Below, one piece after another: positions 48,325 to 60,392 of a stretch of DNA of 64,000 nt. The stretch covers positions 1-64,000 of the forward strand of contig NZ_FMYL01000001.1 of assembly GCF_900096955.1 (NCBI RefSeq). Direction: 5' to 3'. This DNA is from Acinetobacter boissieri. GTDB lineage: Bacteria > Pseudomonadota > Gammaproteobacteria > Pseudomonadales > Moraxellaceae. The notes beneath the pieces are model-generated. The model did no database searches. It worked only from the letters and a program-made list of their open reading frames with translations, and was not told the DNA's origin. Each line of letters starts with the position of its first letter. The first letter of the stretch is position 1. The position numbers and the translations under genes are program-made.

Positions 48325-49479
48325 TTAACGGTTCTGCCAAACGCTTAAAGCGCCTTTTTGTGTTGAAACATAAAGTTGGTTGTCTACAACACGCAGTGAA
48401 GTGACTTCACCTTTTGTTGTTGAACGACCTGTGATTTTTCCTGTAACGGGATCTATAAGGCTAAGTGCGCCATCAAAATCACCCACAACTAGGTCTGTAC
48501 CCAATAATACAGGATTACTCAAATTACGATGTAATAGTTGGTCATTTTCCCACAGTTTTTGCCCTGTAAGCAATCCATAAGCAACAACTTTACCATCTGT
48601 TGTCGTGATATATATTGCATCACGTGTCACTTCTGGGCGTTTATTGCTACTTGCATTGTCTGTCCAAACCACTTGTTGTTGCTGTAAATCTGTAACGGTG
48701 ACTTGCCCTTGATAACTTGTCGTTACCATGAATTGACCCATCATTACAGGGTCACCATCAATATCATTAACACGCTGTATGTCTGTACGACCTTCGGCAA
48801 CTGACACTCGGCGTTGTAATCTTGGTACACCACTCACGACATCTATACCGTACACGTACGAATTCGCTGTCGCAATTAAAACATTATTTGGATCAAGCTG
48901 AACAGGCGTCGCTTGACCGCGTAAACTAAGCGCAACATTTGGTAACTTGTATGTCCATAACTGCTGGCCTGTTGCCGCATCATGCGCATATACGTTACCG
49001 TCATTTGTGACTGTAATCACTCGGCCAAGTTGAATATGAGATGGTGTAATGATTGGCCCTGAAAGCTGTGCCTGCCATAAAACTTTACCTGTGCTTTGCT
49101 CTAAAGCAAACAACTCGCCTTTTTGGTTTCCAGCAACAACGACACCTTGACCAACTTCAAGTCCTGCACTTAACGTACCTTTTTTATAAATTTGGCTTGA
49201 CCAAACTTGCTTGTTGCCTTGAAAGGCATCTACTGTACCTTTTTTCGGATCAATAAAATAAATCACACCTTGGTCTACAGCCATTTGCAAACGTAAAGGA
49301 TCTTTTTTATTGGTTGCAGAAATATGTTGAGAAAAAACTTGTTGTAAGTTTTTTGCTTGAACTAGTTTTGGCAACGGGCTTGGTTTTATTTTTTCAACCT
49401 TAGGTTTATTACTTGAACAGCCAACGAGTGCAACTGCTAAAATAGTTAAGGCAAACGGTATTTTAAATTTTTTATGCAT
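48325..49479 (-). CDS. bamB: Outer-membrane assembly lipoprotein BamB
   Basis: BamB is a lipoprotein of the BAM complex that inserts beta-barrel proteins. The 384-residue protein has a signal peptide with lipobox VGC (Cys21) and an eight-bladed PQQ-type beta-propeller with repeated G..LW.. and YGLLTGQKLWE units. It is located directly downstream of the yfgM-like gene and before der, the usual context. Confidence 0.95.
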   Translation of the reverse strand: MHKKFKIPFALTILAVALVGCSSNKPKVEKIKPSPLPKLVQAKNLQQVFSQHISATNKKDPLRLQMAVDQGVIYFIDPKKGTVDAFQGNKQVWSSQIYKKGTLSAGLEVGQGVVVAGNQKGELFALEQSTGKVLWQAQLSGPIITPSHIQLGRVITVTNDGNVYAHDAATGQQLWTYKLPNVALSLRGQATPVQLDPNNVLIATANSYVYGIDVVSGVPRLQRRVSVAEGRTDIQRVNDIDGDPVMMGQFMVTTSYQGQVTVTDLQQQQVVWTDNASSNKRPEVTRDAIYITTTDGKVVAYGLLTGQKLWENDQLLHRNLSNPVLLGTDLVVGDFDGALSLIDPVTGKITGRSTTKGEVTSLRVVDNQLYVSTQKGALSVWQNR

Positions 49480-50184
49480 TTAAGATTCGTCCACTTGAGT
49501 TTTCAAAATTGGGGTTTCAATATGAGGATCATCTACTAAAACGCCAACACTTTCGAGTTTAATTTGTAAAATTTGTGGTTGCAGCTTACGTGCCACAGCT
49601 GCTTTCCAAGCACTTTCATATGCAGTTTTTGCATTTGGCGTATCATTCTTATATACATAAATATCGCCACGTGCTTCATCTGCAGTGCCTTTAAACGATT
49701 CAAGTTTGATTAAATCTAGTGTTTTCAATGCATCGTCATATTTTTTGTTAGCAATTTGGGCATATGCTAAATGCAAGTTGACCAAGGCAACTAAGCCTTC
49801 ATCTTTTACTTTTATCGCTTGTGCTTTTTGTAACTCTTTTTCTGCCGCAGCGTAATCATTACGATCAGCAAAGATTTTTGCCAAAATAAGTTGCGCTTGA
49901 ATCGCTTGAACTGAATCAGGATCTTTTTTTACGATTTCATCTGACAAACGCATTAAGTTGGTTAATGCAGTTTTATCACTCAAAGGGGCTGCTTGTGCCT
50001 GATCCATCAATTGCTGTACACGAGCTGTTTCATTTTCTGAATCAACTCGCTTATTTTTTTGCCAATAATTCCATGCAAAAAAAGCAATAAGCACAACTAA
50101 AATCGCAGTAATAACAGAAGAACCATACTTCTTGCCTAGCGATTTAAACTTATCTAACTGTTCTTCTTCTGTGAGTGCGCTCAT
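49480..50184 (-). CDS. yfgM: YfgM-like Sec translocon-associated TPR membrane protein
   Basis: YfgM is an inner-membrane protein that associates with SecYEG and periplasmic chaperones. From ATG 50184 it has 234 residues: cytoplasmic start MSALTEEEQL, one membrane segment (about 25-43) and a periplasmic tetratricopeptide region (about 70-205). An upstream ATG at 50262 lies within hisS and is not preferred. The stop is one base before bamB. Confidence 0.9.
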   Translation of the reverse strand: MSALTEEEQLDKFKSLGKKYGSSVITAILVVLIAFFAWNYWQKNKRVDSENETARVQQLMDQAQAAPLSDKTALTNLMRLSDEIVKKDPDSVQAIQAQLILAKIFADRNDYAAAEKELQKAQAIKVKDEGLVALVNLHLAYAQIANKKYDDALKTLDLIKLESFKGTADEARGDIYVYKNDTPNAKTAYESAWKAAVARKLQPQILQIKLESVGVLVDDPHIETPILKTQVDES

Positions 50185-50200
50185 GTCATAATCCTTACTA

Positions 50201-51502
50201 CTAAACGCGAGATGATGGAAATTGCTGAAGCAAAAATGAAACCACATCAGCAAGCATAACATCTGTTTGTTCTGCTGTTGCTAAGTGCTTAAAAGCAACA
50301 TGTTGAGCTGTTTGCTCTCGCTCACCAAAAATCATGGCATACACTGCCCCTGACTGGTCTGCTTTTTTCATTTGGCTTTTCATACTGCCCTGCGAGCCTA
50401 CTTTAACACGAATTGTTGCATTGGCTTGCTCTAATTCATCTCGAAGTTGCTCTGAAAATAACAAAGCTTGTCCTTGACACTGTGGGTCAGTCACTAAAAA
50501 GACTTCACAATCTCGTATCGGCTCTTGCGTTGCGAACTGCTCTAATAATAGTAATAGACGCTCTACCCCCATACCAAAACCAGCAGCAGGTACAGACTGG
50601 CTTGCTTTGCCTTTAAGCTGTCCAACTAAACCGTCATAGCGTCCACCGCCACATACTGTTGCTTGTGAGCCTAAGTGGGTCGTCGTCCACTCAAATACAG
50701 TTTTATTGTAGTAATCTATACCACGCACTAGCTTTTGATTGACAATATATGCAATACCCGCTTGATCTAAATAGCTTTTTAACATATTAAAATGTGTTAG
50801 CGTTTCTTCTTGCATAAAGTCATGCAATTGCGGGGCAGTCGCTAAAATACGCTGTGTTTGCTCATTTTTCGAGTCTAAAATACGCAGTGGGTTCGTCGTT
50901 AAACGGCGCTGTGAATCTTCATCTAAATCTGTTTTATATGCCGTTAAATAATCAACTAAAGCATTTTTATAGGCTGTTCGCTCGTCTAGTTCACCGAGTG
51001 TATTGAGCTCAAGTTGTACTTTGTCTGCAATACCTAAATGCTTCCACAAACGTGCAGTCAGTAAAATCAGCTCTGCTTCAATATCTGGTGTTGCAACACC
51101 AAATGTTTCTACGCCAAACTGGTGAAACTGGCGATAACGCCCTTTTTGTGGTTTTTCATAACGGAACATTGGCCCCATATACCATACGCGTGGTGTTGCA
51201 CCACGGAGTAAGTTATGCTCAAGCAAAGCACGTACACACCCTGCGGTTCCTTCAGGTCTTAATGTTAAAGACTCTGGCGGATTGCCTTTATCAAAAAAGG
51301 TATACATCTCTTTTTCAACAATATCAGTAGCATCACCAATTGCACGCTTAAATAAACCTGTATTTTCAACAAGGGGCAAGCGAATTTGCTGATAACCATA
51401 AGCATCCATTAATGATGCCAAATACATTTCCAACTTTCTCCAAGCCACTGTTTGTGTTGGAAGGATGTCGTTAAAACCTTTTACTGCAACGATTGAACTC
51501 AT
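50201..51502 (-). CDS. hisS: Histidyl-tRNA synthetase HisS
   Basis: HisS is a class II synthetase that charges tRNA-His. The 433-residue protein has motif 2 ([19 protein letters not shown]), the histidine-specific loops LVRGIDYY and GGGRYDGL, motif 3 ([12 protein letters not shown]) and a C-terminal anticodon-binding domain. Its start overlaps the ispG stop by four bases (ATGA), showing coupling. The cognate tRNA-His gene is at 2802-2878. Confidence 0.98.
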   Translation of the reverse strand: MSSIVAVKGFNDILPTQTVAWRKLEMYLASLMDAYGYQQIRLPLVENTGLFKRAIGDATDIVEKEMYTFFDKGNPPESLTLRPEGTAGCVRALLEHNLLRGATPRVWYMGPMFRYEKPQKGRYRQFHQFGVETFGVATPDIEAELILLTARLWKHLGIADKVQLELNTLGELDERTAYKNALVDYLTAYKTDLDEDSQRRLTTNPLRILDSKNEQTQRILATAPQLHDFMQEETLTHFNMLKSYLDQAGIAYIVNQKLVRGIDYYNKTVFEWTTTHLGSQATVCGGGRYDGLVGQLKGKASQSVPAAGFGMGVERLLLLLEQFATQEPIRDCEVFLVTDPQCQGQALLFSEQLRDELEQANATIRVKVGSQGSMKSQMKKADQSGAVYAMIFGEREQTAQHVAFKHLATAEQTDVMLADVVSFLLQQFPSSRV

Positions 51503-52617
51503 GATGATGAACTACGAATAATTTCTTTTGATTTTGCTTTTTCAAGCTCGATAACACGTTGACGAACCATTGACTCAATTTCATCAACCAACTGATGTGT
51601 GTCTATAAGATGGCTTTTATCGCCATTTCGGTACACAAGTGATCTTGGACTTGCACCAACTATACCAATATCTGCTTCTTTGGCTTCACCGGGACCATTT
51701 ACTTTACAGCCAATTACAGAGACATCCATTGGTGTTCGGATATCTTCCAAACGCTCTTCAAGGGCTTGCATGACTTTAATCACATCAAACTCTTGTCTTG
51801 AACAGCTCGGGCAAGCAATAAAGTTAATTCCATTTGAGCGTAAGCTCAAAGATTTTAAAATATCAAAGCCAATTTTAATTTCTTCTTCGGGTTGCGCGGC
51901 CAGTGAAATACGCATCGTGTCGCCAATACCATCAAGCAATAATCCGCCCAATGCAATCGCAGACTTCACTGTGCCTGTACGATAAATACCTGCTTCTGTA
52001 ACACCTAAATGTAACGGGTTATCAATTTGCTTTGACAATAAGCGATATGCATCTAAAGTTAAAAAGACATTTGAAGCTTTTACACTCACTTTAAACTCAT
52101 GAAAGTTTAAACGATCTAATATGTCTATATGACGTAGTGCAGACTCAAGGAGTGCCTCACCTGTGGGTTCACCATATTTTTTTTGTAAATCTTTTTCTAG
52201 TGATCCAGCATTTACCCCAATACGCATTGAAATGTCATGATGTCTTGCAGCAGCAACGACTTCTCGAATCTTTTTCTCTGAACCAATATTACCAGGGTTA
52301 ATTCGCAAACAATCTGCACCATAATCTGCAACAGCGAGTGCAATTTTATAGTCGAAATGAATATCTGCGACCAATGGAACACTAACACGTTTTCTAATTT
52401 CACCAAAAGCTACTGCTGCTTCCATAGAAGGAACAGACACACGCATAATATCTGCGCCAGCATCAGCACAACGCTGAATTTGTGCCACAGTTGCATCCAC
52501 ATCACAGGTTTCTGTATTGGTCATACTTTGCACACTAATCGGTGCATCACCACCAACATAAACCGAACCAACACGAATTTTACGGGTTTCTCGGCGTTTA
52601 ATCGGGTTTACTATCAT
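51499..52617 (-). CDS. ispG: 4-hydroxy-3-methylbut-2-enyl diphosphate synthase IspG (GcpE)
   Basis: IspG is the iron-sulfur enzyme of the MEP isoprenoid pathway that reduces MEcPP to HMBPP. The 372-residue protein has an N-terminal TIM barrel ([16 protein letters not shown]) and a C-terminal 4Fe-4S domain with ACPSC and GCKVNGPGE, giving the three Cys ligands, plus Glu. It is in the rlmN-pilF-rodZ-ispG-hisS run known from Pseudomonas. Confidence 0.98.
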   Translation of the reverse strand: MIVNPIKRRETRKIRVGSVYVGGDAPISVQSMTNTETCDVDATVAQIQRCADAGADIMRVSVPSMEAAVAFGEIRKRVSVPLVADIHFDYKIALAVADYGADCLRINPGNIGSEKKIREVVAAARHHDISMRIGVNAGSLEKDLQKKYGEPTGEALLESALRHIDILDRLNFHEFKVSVKASNVFLTLDAYRLLSKQIDNPLHLGVTEAGIYRTGTVKSAIALGGLLLDGIGDTMRISLAAQPEEEIKIGFDILKSLSLRSNGINFIACPSCSRQEFDVIKVMQALEERLEDIRTPMDVSVIGCKVNGPGEAKEADIGIVGASPRSLVYRNGDKSHLIDTHQLVDEIESMVRQRVIELEKAKSKEIIRSSSS

Positions 52618-52641
52618 GATTACGTTGCTCGACTATGTCTT

Positions 52642-53430
52642 TTAACGAGATAAACGGAAATCTGCTTTGCCGTTTACGGTATAAGGAGACAATGAAATCG
52701 CTTCACCGTTTAAGTTTAATGACACGGCTTTAGCATCACTGAGCTGAATCTGAAAAGGTGACTGCCCATTTAGCATAAGGTCTTGTGTTTGACGACCTTT
52801 CGCAAGAACTTTACCTGTAGAGTCAATAATATTAAGTGAGGTAGGCTCAGAAATTTTAATTTCTAGTTTGTCACCAGAAACTGCCTCATCTTGATTCAGT
52901 GATAACACTTGCACATTTGATGAATTGGCAGCAACACCTTGCTCTTGTTTCTTTTTGTTAGACCAATTTTGTGCAGCAACAATTGCCACCCAAATGAGTA
53001 CAACAACAATTGCTAAAATGGTAATACGTTTAAGCCACTTGCGGTTACGACTACTATTTGACCCAGGTAATTTACCCATAATTTTAATGGGTGAATCATT
53101 TAACGCATGCTCAGCATTAAACCCGGTATCCTTTTGATAGATTTCATCAAAACGCTGAATAATCATTGAAGCATCAACATTTAGATACCGTGCATAAGTA
53201 CGGTAATATCCTTTAATAAACGTTGGTTCTGGTAACGCAGTATATTCATCTTTCTCTAAAGCTTCTAATGTACGCACTGGCATGTTTAGTGCCTGAGAGA
53301 CATCAGCCAACTCATATTTTTTTTGAAGACGGACATGGCGTAAGTATTCACCAGGACGTTGAATATTATCTAAATTGTTTGAGCTTGATTGTGTACCCGC
53401 CGATTGCTGTGAATTTGGATTTACTTCCAT
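52642..53430 (-). CDS. rodZ: Cell-shape protein RodZ
   Basis: RodZ links MreB filaments to the wall-synthesis machinery. The 262-residue protein has a cytoplasmic helix-turn-helix domain (about 28-100; GEYLRHVRLQKKYELADVSQ), a membrane segment (about 133-152) and a periplasmic DUF4115 domain (about 175-255). It is shorter than E. coli RodZ (337 residues) mainly in the linker. It overlaps the pilF stop by 10 bases and precedes ispG. Confidence 0.93.
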   Translation of the reverse strand: MEVNPNSQQSAGTQSSSNNLDNIQRPGEYLRHVRLQKKYELADVSQALNMPVRTLEALEKDEYTALPEPTFIKGYYRTYARYLNVDASMIIQRFDEIYQKDTGFNAEHALNDSPIKIMGKLPGSNSSRNRKWLKRITILAIVVVLIWVAIVAAQNWSNKKKQEQGVAANSSNVQVLSLNQDEAVSGDKLEIKISEPTSLNIIDSTGKVLAKGRQTQDLMLNGQSPFQIQLSDAKAVSLNLNGEAISLSPYTVNGKADFRLSR

Positions 53431-54221
53431 ACCGCCTCAGTATTGTACTGTTGTTGCAAATAATTTTGATACTCTTGGCTATCTGGATATTTCGCTCGCA
53501 ATTGATTGGCCAAGACCTGCTGGGTAATGTTATCACCATTTGCATGCGCAATGCGAATTCCTAACCAAAGTGCCACATTCGTTTGATTATTCATGCCCAC
53601 AGCACGCACAGAGTTTTGATATTGTACTAATGCATTTTGATAGTCTGCTTTTTGATAGGCGATATCTGCCAAGCCCTGATATGCAAAAGTTGCATTTGAA
53701 TTTACTTTCACTGCACTTTGGTAACTCTGCTCAGCATTGGCAACATCACCCAACTTTTGATAGGTTCTACCAAGCGTTTCAAAGGCCAAAGCACGTTGAG
53801 TATACCCTAAAGTGGAGGCCGCAATTTGTAACTCTTTGGTTGCATCTTCAAACCGACCGATTTGATAAAGATAAAAGCCGTAGTTATTTCTAATTTGTGC
53901 ATCTGTTCGGTCTAAAGCGATGGCTCTTTTGAAATAACCATCTGCTTTAGCAACATTTACAGGGCTACCTTCTTGTTGTAATAATACTGCCATCATCATG
54001 TAAGTCGTTGGATCACTACTGTCTTTCTTAAGTGCTTCATCTAATTCACGTTTTGCTGCATCTATATCTCCTGTACGAAGATATTCGGCAGCCATTTGCG
54101 TGCGTACTTGTGCAGATTTTTTCGGATCTACTTTCAGTTGATTACTTGTCGATTGACATGCTGTAAGTAAAATTAAACTCACAGCCATACTGCCTTGTAT
54201 TAAAAATTTGATTGCACTCAT
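53421..54221 (-). CDS. pilF: Type IV pilus biogenesis/stability lipoprotein PilF (PilW)
   Basis: PilF is an outer-membrane TPR lipoprotein needed to assemble the PilQ secretin. From ATG 54221 (after GGTGA) it has 266 residues: a signal peptide with lipobox LTAC, then six TPR-like repeats (EYLRTGDIDAAKRELDEAL and following) to the end. The frame runs further upstream into rlmN, but the lipoprotein signal sets the real start near here (ATG 54233 is the alternative). Confidence 0.93.
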   Translation of the reverse strand: MSAIKFLIQGSMAVSLILLTACQSTSNQLKVDPKKSAQVRTQMAAEYLRTGDIDAAKRELDEALKKDSSDPTTYMMMAVLLQQEGSPVNVAKADGYFKRAIALDRTDAQIRNNYGFYLYQIGRFEDATKELQIAASTLGYTQRALAFETLGRTYQKLGDVANAEQSYQSAVKVNSNATFAYQGLADIAYQKADYQNALVQYQNSVRAVGMNNQTNVALWLGIRIAHANGDNITQQVLANQLRAKYPDSQEYQNYLQQQYNTEAVWK

Positions 54222-54249
54222 GTTTTTCACCATGACTTTGGATAATCGC

Positions 54250-55485
54250 TCAACCTTGGGACCGTACAATCTCATGTTGTTGTGCAACTTTCTTTTTCCA
54301 CTGTTCAGCACGGCGTGTTCGGTCTGCAACTTGACCAACCAACTGACCACATGCAGCATCAATATCATCACCACGTGTTTGACGAATCGTACATACAAAA
54401 CCGGCATCTGACAGCACTTTTTGAAATGCCATAATACGATTACGACTCGAACGACCATACGGTGCGTGTGGAAACGGGTTAAAAGGAATAAGATTAATCT
54501 TACTTGGTAAATCTTTTAATAACTTGACCATCTGGTGTGCATGCTCAAGCTTATCATTTACACCATCAAGCATAACATACTCAATTGTGACATGTTTACG
54601 TGCACTTTCATTACCGTCTTTTTTAATATAACGCTGTGCAGAAGCAATCAATTGTTCAAGTGGATATTTTTTATTAATTGGTACAAGTTCATTACGTAAT
54701 TCATCATTTGGCGCATGTAAAGAAATCGCTAAAGCGACATCAAGTTGCTCTCCAAGCTTATCAATCATTGGTACAATACCTGACGTAGATAAGGTCACAC
54801 GGCGTTTAGACATGCCATAAGCAAAATCGTCCAACATGAGTGACATCGCTTGAACAACTGGCTTAAAGTTAAGTAACGGCTCACCCATTCCCATCATCAC
54901 GACATTGGTCACTGAGCGCGTACGCTCTGCAACTTCAACATCTTCCATATAAGATTCGTTTGCCACCCATAACTGACCAATAATTTCGTCTGGGGTCAAA
55001 TCACGCTGGAATCCTTGCTTACCTGTAGAGCAAAATGAACAATCTAATGCGCAACCCACTTGTGAAGAGATACATAACGTTTTGCGTGCGCCTGTTTTGT
55101 CATCTGCAGGAATAAGTACAGTTTCAACCAAAGAACCCGAACCTTCACCGACACGAAAAACCCACTTACGTGTACCATCTTTAGAATAATGACGATGTAC
55201 TACTTCTGGTGCTTTAACTTCGCACACTTTTTCTAATTTTTCTCGCAACTTACCTGAAATATTACTCATTTGTGCAAAATCTGTAATAAAGTACTGGTGT
55301 ACCCATTTCATGACTTGCCCTGCTCTAAACTTTTTTTCACCTAAACTTTCAAAAAATTGTTCGAGCGCTGCACGTGACATACCCAGTAGGTTGATTTTTG
55401 GCGTTGCATCCTTGGTAGGCTGATGCAATGTGGCGCTATCTTGTTCATCGACTGCTAAAGATGAACTAACTGCTTCATGAGCCAT
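54250..55485 (-). CDS. rlmN: Dual-specificity RNA methyltransferase RlmN
   Basis: RlmN is a radical-SAM enzyme that methylates C2 of adenosine in 23S rRNA (A2503) and some tRNAs. The 411-residue protein has the CxxxCxxC cluster site [20 protein letters not shown], the resolving Cys region near CGQLVG and an N-terminal HhH-like domain. A roughly 30-residue extra N-terminus ([15 protein letters not shown]...) precedes the usual start. It heads the eight-gene operon that ends with der. Confidence 0.97.
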   Translation of the reverse strand: MAHEAVSSSLAVDEQDSATLHQPTKDATPKINLLGMSRAALEQFFESLGEKKFRAGQVMKWVHQYFITDFAQMSNISGKLREKLEKVCEVKAPEVVHRHYSKDGTRKWVFRVGEGSGSLVETVLIPADDKTGARKTLCISSQVGCALDCSFCSTGKQGFQRDLTPDEIIGQLWVANESYMEDVEVAERTRSVTNVVMMGMGEPLLNFKPVVQAMSLMLDDFAYGMSKRRVTLSTSGIVPMIDKLGEQLDVALAISLHAPNDELRNELVPINKKYPLEQLIASAQRYIKKDGNESARKHVTIEYVMLDGVNDKLEHAHQMVKLLKDLPSKINLIPFNPFPHAPYGRSSRNRIMAFQKVLSDAGFVCTIRQTRGDDIDAACGQLVGQVADRTRRAEQWKKKVAQQHEIVRSQG

Positions 55486-55555
55486 GTGTATTACCTAAAC
55501 AATATTAATGATAAGAGAGATGTGTTGCTACAAAAAGGAAAGCATTAAAAACAAA

Positions 55556-55589
55556 AAACCAGATAAGTAGTGTACCACTTATCTGGTCA
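55556..55589 (-). terminator. Terminator of ndk
   Basis: The 11-bp stem ACCAGATAAGT / ACTTATCTGGT (55558-55587) is followed on the minus strand by a T-run, 13 bp past the ndk stop. Confidence 0.9.
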
Positions 55590-55601
55590 CGTTGTCTCAA
55601 A

Positions 55602-56033
55602 TTAACGAGTACGTGGACACACTTCAGTTTGTGCAAAGAAGTAAGATACTTCACGCGTAGCAGATGCTACAGAGTCTGAACCGTGTGCAGCATTTTCATC
55701 GATGCTTACAGCAAAGTCTGCACGGATTGTACCAGGTGCTGCTTCTTTAGGGTTTGTCGCGCCTAAGATTTCACGGTGAGCAAGTACTGCATTTTCACCT
55801 TCAAGTACAGACACAACAACAGGACCAGAAGTCATGAATGCAACTAGGTCAGCAAAGAAACCACGTTCTTTGTGCTCTGCATAGAAGCCTTCAGCTTCAG
55901 CTTGAGACAAATGCTTCATTTTTGTTGCAATGATTTTTAGACCTGCTTTTTCAAAGCGAGCAAAGATATCGCCCACGTGGTTTTTAGAAACAGCATCTGG
56001 TTTAACAATAGATAACGTACGTTCAACTGCCAT
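55602..56033 (-). CDS. ndk: Nucleoside diphosphate kinase Ndk
   Basis: Ndk equalises nucleoside triphosphate pools by phosphate transfer through a histidine. From ATG 56033 it has 143 residues, the usual length, with the active-site block NAAHGSDS (phosphohistidine) and start [14 protein letters not shown]. The start is fixed by a perfect AAGGAG six bases upstream; a longer frame from 56051 lacks such a site. Terminated on its own, ahead of rlmN. Confidence 0.97.
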   Translation of the reverse strand: MAVERTLSIVKPDAVSKNHVGDIFARFEKAGLKIIATKMKHLSQAEAEGFYAEHKERGFFADLVAFMTSGPVVVSVLEGENAVLAHREILGATNPKEAAPGTIRADFAVSIDENAAHGSDSVASATREVSYFFAQTEVCPRTR

Positions 56034-56141
56034 GATAGGCTCCTTAAACAAAATAAACAGCGAAAATTTTGCGCATTATAACGAGGTCAGCCAAAATAAT
56101 CAGCTTACAAAGTGTAAAAGTTCAATTTTTTAATCTATTTT

Positions 56142-56342
56142 TTAGTCTGCTTCATCAATCCAAGCCATTTGTATGGCTTCAAGCAGGCCTTCCGTTGACT
56201 TATTAGGGTCATCTGAAAAATTTGGCAAAGCACAGACCCATGCATGTAAATCTGTAAACCTAACCCACTGTGGATCAACTTCTGTGTGTACTTCAGACAA
56301 CTCTATTGCAATATCTAGCGTATCTGTCCAACGTAATCCCAT
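56142..56342 (-). CDS. iscX: Iron-sulfur assembly protein IscX
   Basis: IscX is a small acidic protein that binds the cysteine desulfurase IscS and iron and tunes Fe-S cluster assembly. The 66-residue protein has the family pattern MGLRWTDTLDIAIEL, VRFTDLHAWV and EAIQMAWIDE. In many bacteria it ends the isc operon; here the isc genes are absent and it stands between ndk and a PAP2 gene. Confidence 0.94.
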   Translation of the reverse strand: MGLRWTDTLDIAIELSEVHTEVDPQWVRFTDLHAWVCALPNFSDDPNKSTEGLLEAIQMAWIDEAD

Positions 56343-56383
56343 GTTCTACTCACCGTGTATAAGCTATTTCTAGTATAATATAT

Positions 56384-56932
56384 TCAAAGGATAATATGAA
56401 AATAATACCCACACATAATAACGACTGTAGCAAATGCTATACCAAGCAATGCGCCAACCAATACATCTGTCGGATAATGTAAGCCTAAAATGATCCGAGA
56501 TAAGGCCACTAATACAGTAAACGGCAACATTAAATACAGCAAGATTGGCGAAATACAACCAAGGACTATCGTGGCTAATACAGCATGTAAAGTATGTCCC
56601 GATGGAAAACTATAGTGGTCGAGTGGCCTATCACCAGCGACAATCACTTGATGGACTTGATAAGGTCTTGGACGTAAAGTTTTTGTTTTTAGTATTTTAT
56701 ATATTGCTGTTACACAAAAACTTGCACAGGCCAAATAAATAATTTGTTTATAACCATACTGTTTTTGTAACATCCATACCATCACCAACATAACAAACCA
56801 AAACGTACCATCACCTAAACGGCTAATCAGTTTAAAGAAATAGGCAACCGATGGACGTTTGGACCACTGATTCAAACAAATACAACATTGCAAATCAAAT
56901 GATAGAATTTTCACTTTAAGTGTATTCAACAT
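56384..56932 (-). CDS. PAP2-family membrane phosphatase
   Basis: This 182-residue integral membrane protein has about five hydrophobic segments and the three phosphatase motifs: KTKTLRPRP (K-x6-RP), FPSGH and SRIILGLHYPTD (SR-x5-H-x3-D). Such enzymes dephosphorylate lipids such as undecaprenyl diphosphate or phosphatidylglycerol phosphate in the periplasmic leaflet. The exact substrate is not deducible. It is a single gene, with no partner operon. Confidence 0.88.
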   Translation of the reverse strand: MLNTLKVKILSFDLQCCICLNQWSKRPSVAYFFKLISRLGDGTFWFVMLVMVWMLQKQYGYKQIIYLACASFCVTAIYKILKTKTLRPRPYQVHQVIVAGDRPLDHYSFPSGHTLHAVLATIVLGCISPILLYLMLPFTVLVALSRIILGLHYPTDVLVGALLGIAFATVVIMCGYYFHIIL

Positions 56933-57071
56933 AGATCACCTCTATTTATTTTTTTAGTTACCTATTTATTTTCAATGACTTATTTATTGTGCTGTATATA
57001 ACAATTCTTTTCAATACACCCACATCATAAACTAAAATATATGATACAAACATGACAAACTAATTTGACAT

Positions 57072-57103
57072 AAAAAAACCTGCAAAAATGCAGGTTTTTC
57101 TTT
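57072..57103. terminator. Terminator of ilvC
   Basis: The 11-bp perfect stem AAAAACCTGCA / TGCAGGTTTTT (57074-57099) with loop AAAA lies just past the ilvC stop on the minus strand. Confidence 0.9.
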
Positions 57104-57114
57104 TAAAAACAAAA

Positions 57115-58134
<1,020 letters not shown>

Positions 58135-58164
58135 TTATTTATCTCCAGTAAAAATTTTTTTAAA

Positions 58165-58668
58165 TTAAATGCTTAAAACTTTTTCGCCACGTGCAATACC
58201 AGACACGCCAGAACGAACAACTTCTAAAATGGTATTTTCTGCCAGCGCATCAATAAAACCATCTAATTTTTCAGTTGTACCCACAATTTGTACGGTATAC
58301 GTGGTTGGTGTTACATCTACAATCGTGGCACGAAAAATATCTGCTGTACGCTTAATTTCATCACGTGCCGTGCCAAGTGCTTTGACTTTAATCAATAACA
58401 GTTCACGTTCAATATGGGCACCATCACTCAGTGCAATCACTTTCACGACTTCAATGAGTTTATTGAGCTGCTTCGTGATTTGCTCAATCTTATGGTCATC
58501 GCCATACGTTGTTAATGTTAAACGTGACAGTGTTTCATCTTCTGTTGGTGCAACATTTAAGGTTTCAATATTATAACCACGTTGGCTAAATAAACCGACT
58601 AAACGTGACAATGCACCAGATTCATTTTCAATCAATACTGAAATAATATGTCTCATGCTCGTACTCAT
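58165..58668 (-). CDS. ilvH: Acetolactate synthase small (regulatory) subunit IlvH
   Basis: IlvH activates the catalytic subunit and gives valine feedback inhibition. From ATG 58668 it has 167 residues, with an ACT domain (about 4-77; [26 protein letters not shown]) and a C-terminal ACT-like half. The start overlaps the ilvI stop by four bases (ATGA), so translation is coupled; a longer frame from 58695 is discounted for that reason. Confidence 0.97.
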   Translation of the reverse strand: MSTSMRHIISVLIENESGALSRLVGLFSQRGYNIETLNVAPTEDETLSRLTLTTYGDDHKIEQITKQLNKLIEVVKVIALSDGAHIERELLLIKVKALGTARDEIKRTADIFRATIVDVTPTTYTVQIVGTTEKLDGFIDALAENTILEVVRSGVSGIARGEKVLSI

Positions 58669-60392
58669 GCTGTGCGCTCCCCTTTGGATAGCCACATATC
58701 TTTCATTGATTGTGCTGGCACTAGCATTGGATAAACATGCTCATCGTCTTCAACCAATACATTAATAAACACACATTTATCATTAATGGCCATTGCTTCT
58801 TGTAGCTTTTCTTCTAATTCATCGGCATGTTTAATGGTAATTGCCACATGCCCATAGGCTTCCATTAACTTAGCAAAATCTGGCAAAGATTTTACATACG
58901 ATTGCGAATGTCTGCCTTCGTAGTTCATGTCTTGCCATTGGCGGACCATACCCAACGAACCATTATTTAAACACAAAATTTTGACATTAATGTCGTATTG
59001 TTTACACGTTGAAAGCTCTTGAATACACATTTGAATCGAGCCATCACCTGTCATACATACCACTTGTTGCTCAGGGAATGCTAATTTTGCACCCATAGCA
59101 TACGGTAAGCCTACGCCCATTGTGCCTAAACCACCTGAGTTAATCCACTGACGTGGTCGGTCGTATTTATAATATAATGCACTAAACATTTGGTGCTGAC
59201 CCACGTCAGAGGTAATAATCGCTTCACCATTGGTAACTTTATATAATGCTTCAACCACTTGTTGTGGCTTCATATTGCCATTTTGCGCAGGTGCATAACG
59301 CAAACCATGATAACCACGCCAAACATTAATTTGATCCCACCAATCGCTTAATGCTTCAGGATTTGGTTTAGATACGTTTAATTGCTTTAACTGCGCTAAC
59401 ATTTCCTGTAGTACAGGCTGTACAGCACCCACAATTGGAATATGTGCAGAAATCGTTTTAGAAATGGCAGCAGGGTCAATATCTATATGAATGACTTTCG
59501 CATTTGGACAGAACTTGCTTGGGTTATTGGTCACACGGTCATCAAAACGTGCACCGACAGCAAAAATAACATCGGCATTATGCATAGCCATATTGGCCTC
59601 ATAATAACCATGCATACCCAACATGCCTAAAAACTGCGGATCTGTACCAGCGAAACCACCTAACCCCATGAGCGTACTGGTTACAGGGTAATTCAAAAGA
59701 TGAGCAATTTCAGTCAAAATATCAGAGGCATTGCCTTGAACCAACCCACCACCTGTATAAATCACAGGACGTTTTGCAGTCAGCAACTCATCAACCGCTT
59801 TACGAATTTGACCCGCATGACCACGATATGGTGGCTGGTAAGAGCGCATTTTCACTTTTTCTGGATAAGCGTATGCAAATTTATCGACTGGATTAGTGAC
59901 ATCTTTTGGAATGTCAATGACTACAGGTCCAGGTCGTCCAGTAGATGCAATATAAAATGCTTTTTTTATAATTTCAGGAATTTCACTGGCATGACGAACT
60001 TGAAAACTGTGTTTTACAATTGGTCTAGACACACCAATCATGTCTGTTTCTTGGAAGGCATCTTCGCCAATCAGGTGTGATGCCACTTGACCAGACAATA
60101 CAACCATTGGAATAGAATCCATATATGCGGTTGCAATTGGTGTAACTGTATTTGTTGCACCAGGACCAGAGGTCACAAGAACGACACCTGTTTTACCTGT
60201 CACACGTGAGTAGGCATCTGCCATATGACCTGCAGCTTGCTCATGGCGCACAAGGTAGTGATTGACTTTGTCTTGTTGATACAATGCATCATAAATATGT
60301 AGAACAGCACCGCCCGGATAACCGAAAACGTGCTCAACTCCCTCGTCCGCAAGTGCACGAACAAGCATTTCACCACCAGAAAGAAGTTCCAA
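58665..60392 (-). CDS. ilvI: Acetolactate synthase large subunit IlvI
   Basis: IlvI is the thiamine-diphosphate enzyme that joins two pyruvates, or pyruvate and 2-ketobutyrate, as the first common step of branched-chain synthesis. The 575-residue protein has the N-terminal activating-Glu region [19 protein letters not shown]-binding middle domain and the ThDP motif GDGSIQ..NN. The start codon is TTG (60392), six bases after AGGGTGA; ATG 60368 would remove residues conserved in the family. It opens the ilvI-ilvH-ilvC operon. Confidence 0.97.
   Translation of the reverse strand: MELLSGGEMLVRALADEGVEHVFGYPGGAVLHIYDALYQQDKVNHYLVRHEQAAGHMADAYSRVTGKTGVVLVTSGPGATNTVTPIATAYMDSIPMVVLSGQVASHLIGEDAFQETDMIGVSRPIVKHSFQVRHASEIPEIIKKAFYIASTGRPGPVVIDIPKDVTNPVDKFAYAYPEKVKMRSYQPPYRGHAGQIRKAVDELLTAKRPVIYTGGGLVQGNASDILTEIAHLLNYPVTSTLMGLGGFAGTDPQFLGMLGMHGYYEANMAMHNADVIFAVGARFDDRVTNNPSKFCPNAKVIHIDIDPAAISKTISAHIPIVGAVQPVLQEMLAQLKQLNVSKPNPEALSDWWDQINVWRGYHGLRYAPAQNGNMKPQQVVEALYKVTNGEAIITSDVGQHQMFSALYYKYDRPRQWINSGGLGTMGVGLPYAMGAKLAFPEQQVVCMTGDGSIQMCIQELSTCKQYDINVKILCLNNGSLGMVRQWQDMNYEGRHSQSYVKSLPDFAKLMEAYGHVAITIKHADELEEKLQEAMAINDKCVFINVLVEDDEHVYPMLVPAQSMKDMWLSKGERTA

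Noticed and set aside
53366..54458. Upstream extension of pilF inside rlmN
   Set aside because: The extended part lacks a ribosome-binding site, and the lipoprotein signal peptide places the start at about 54221.
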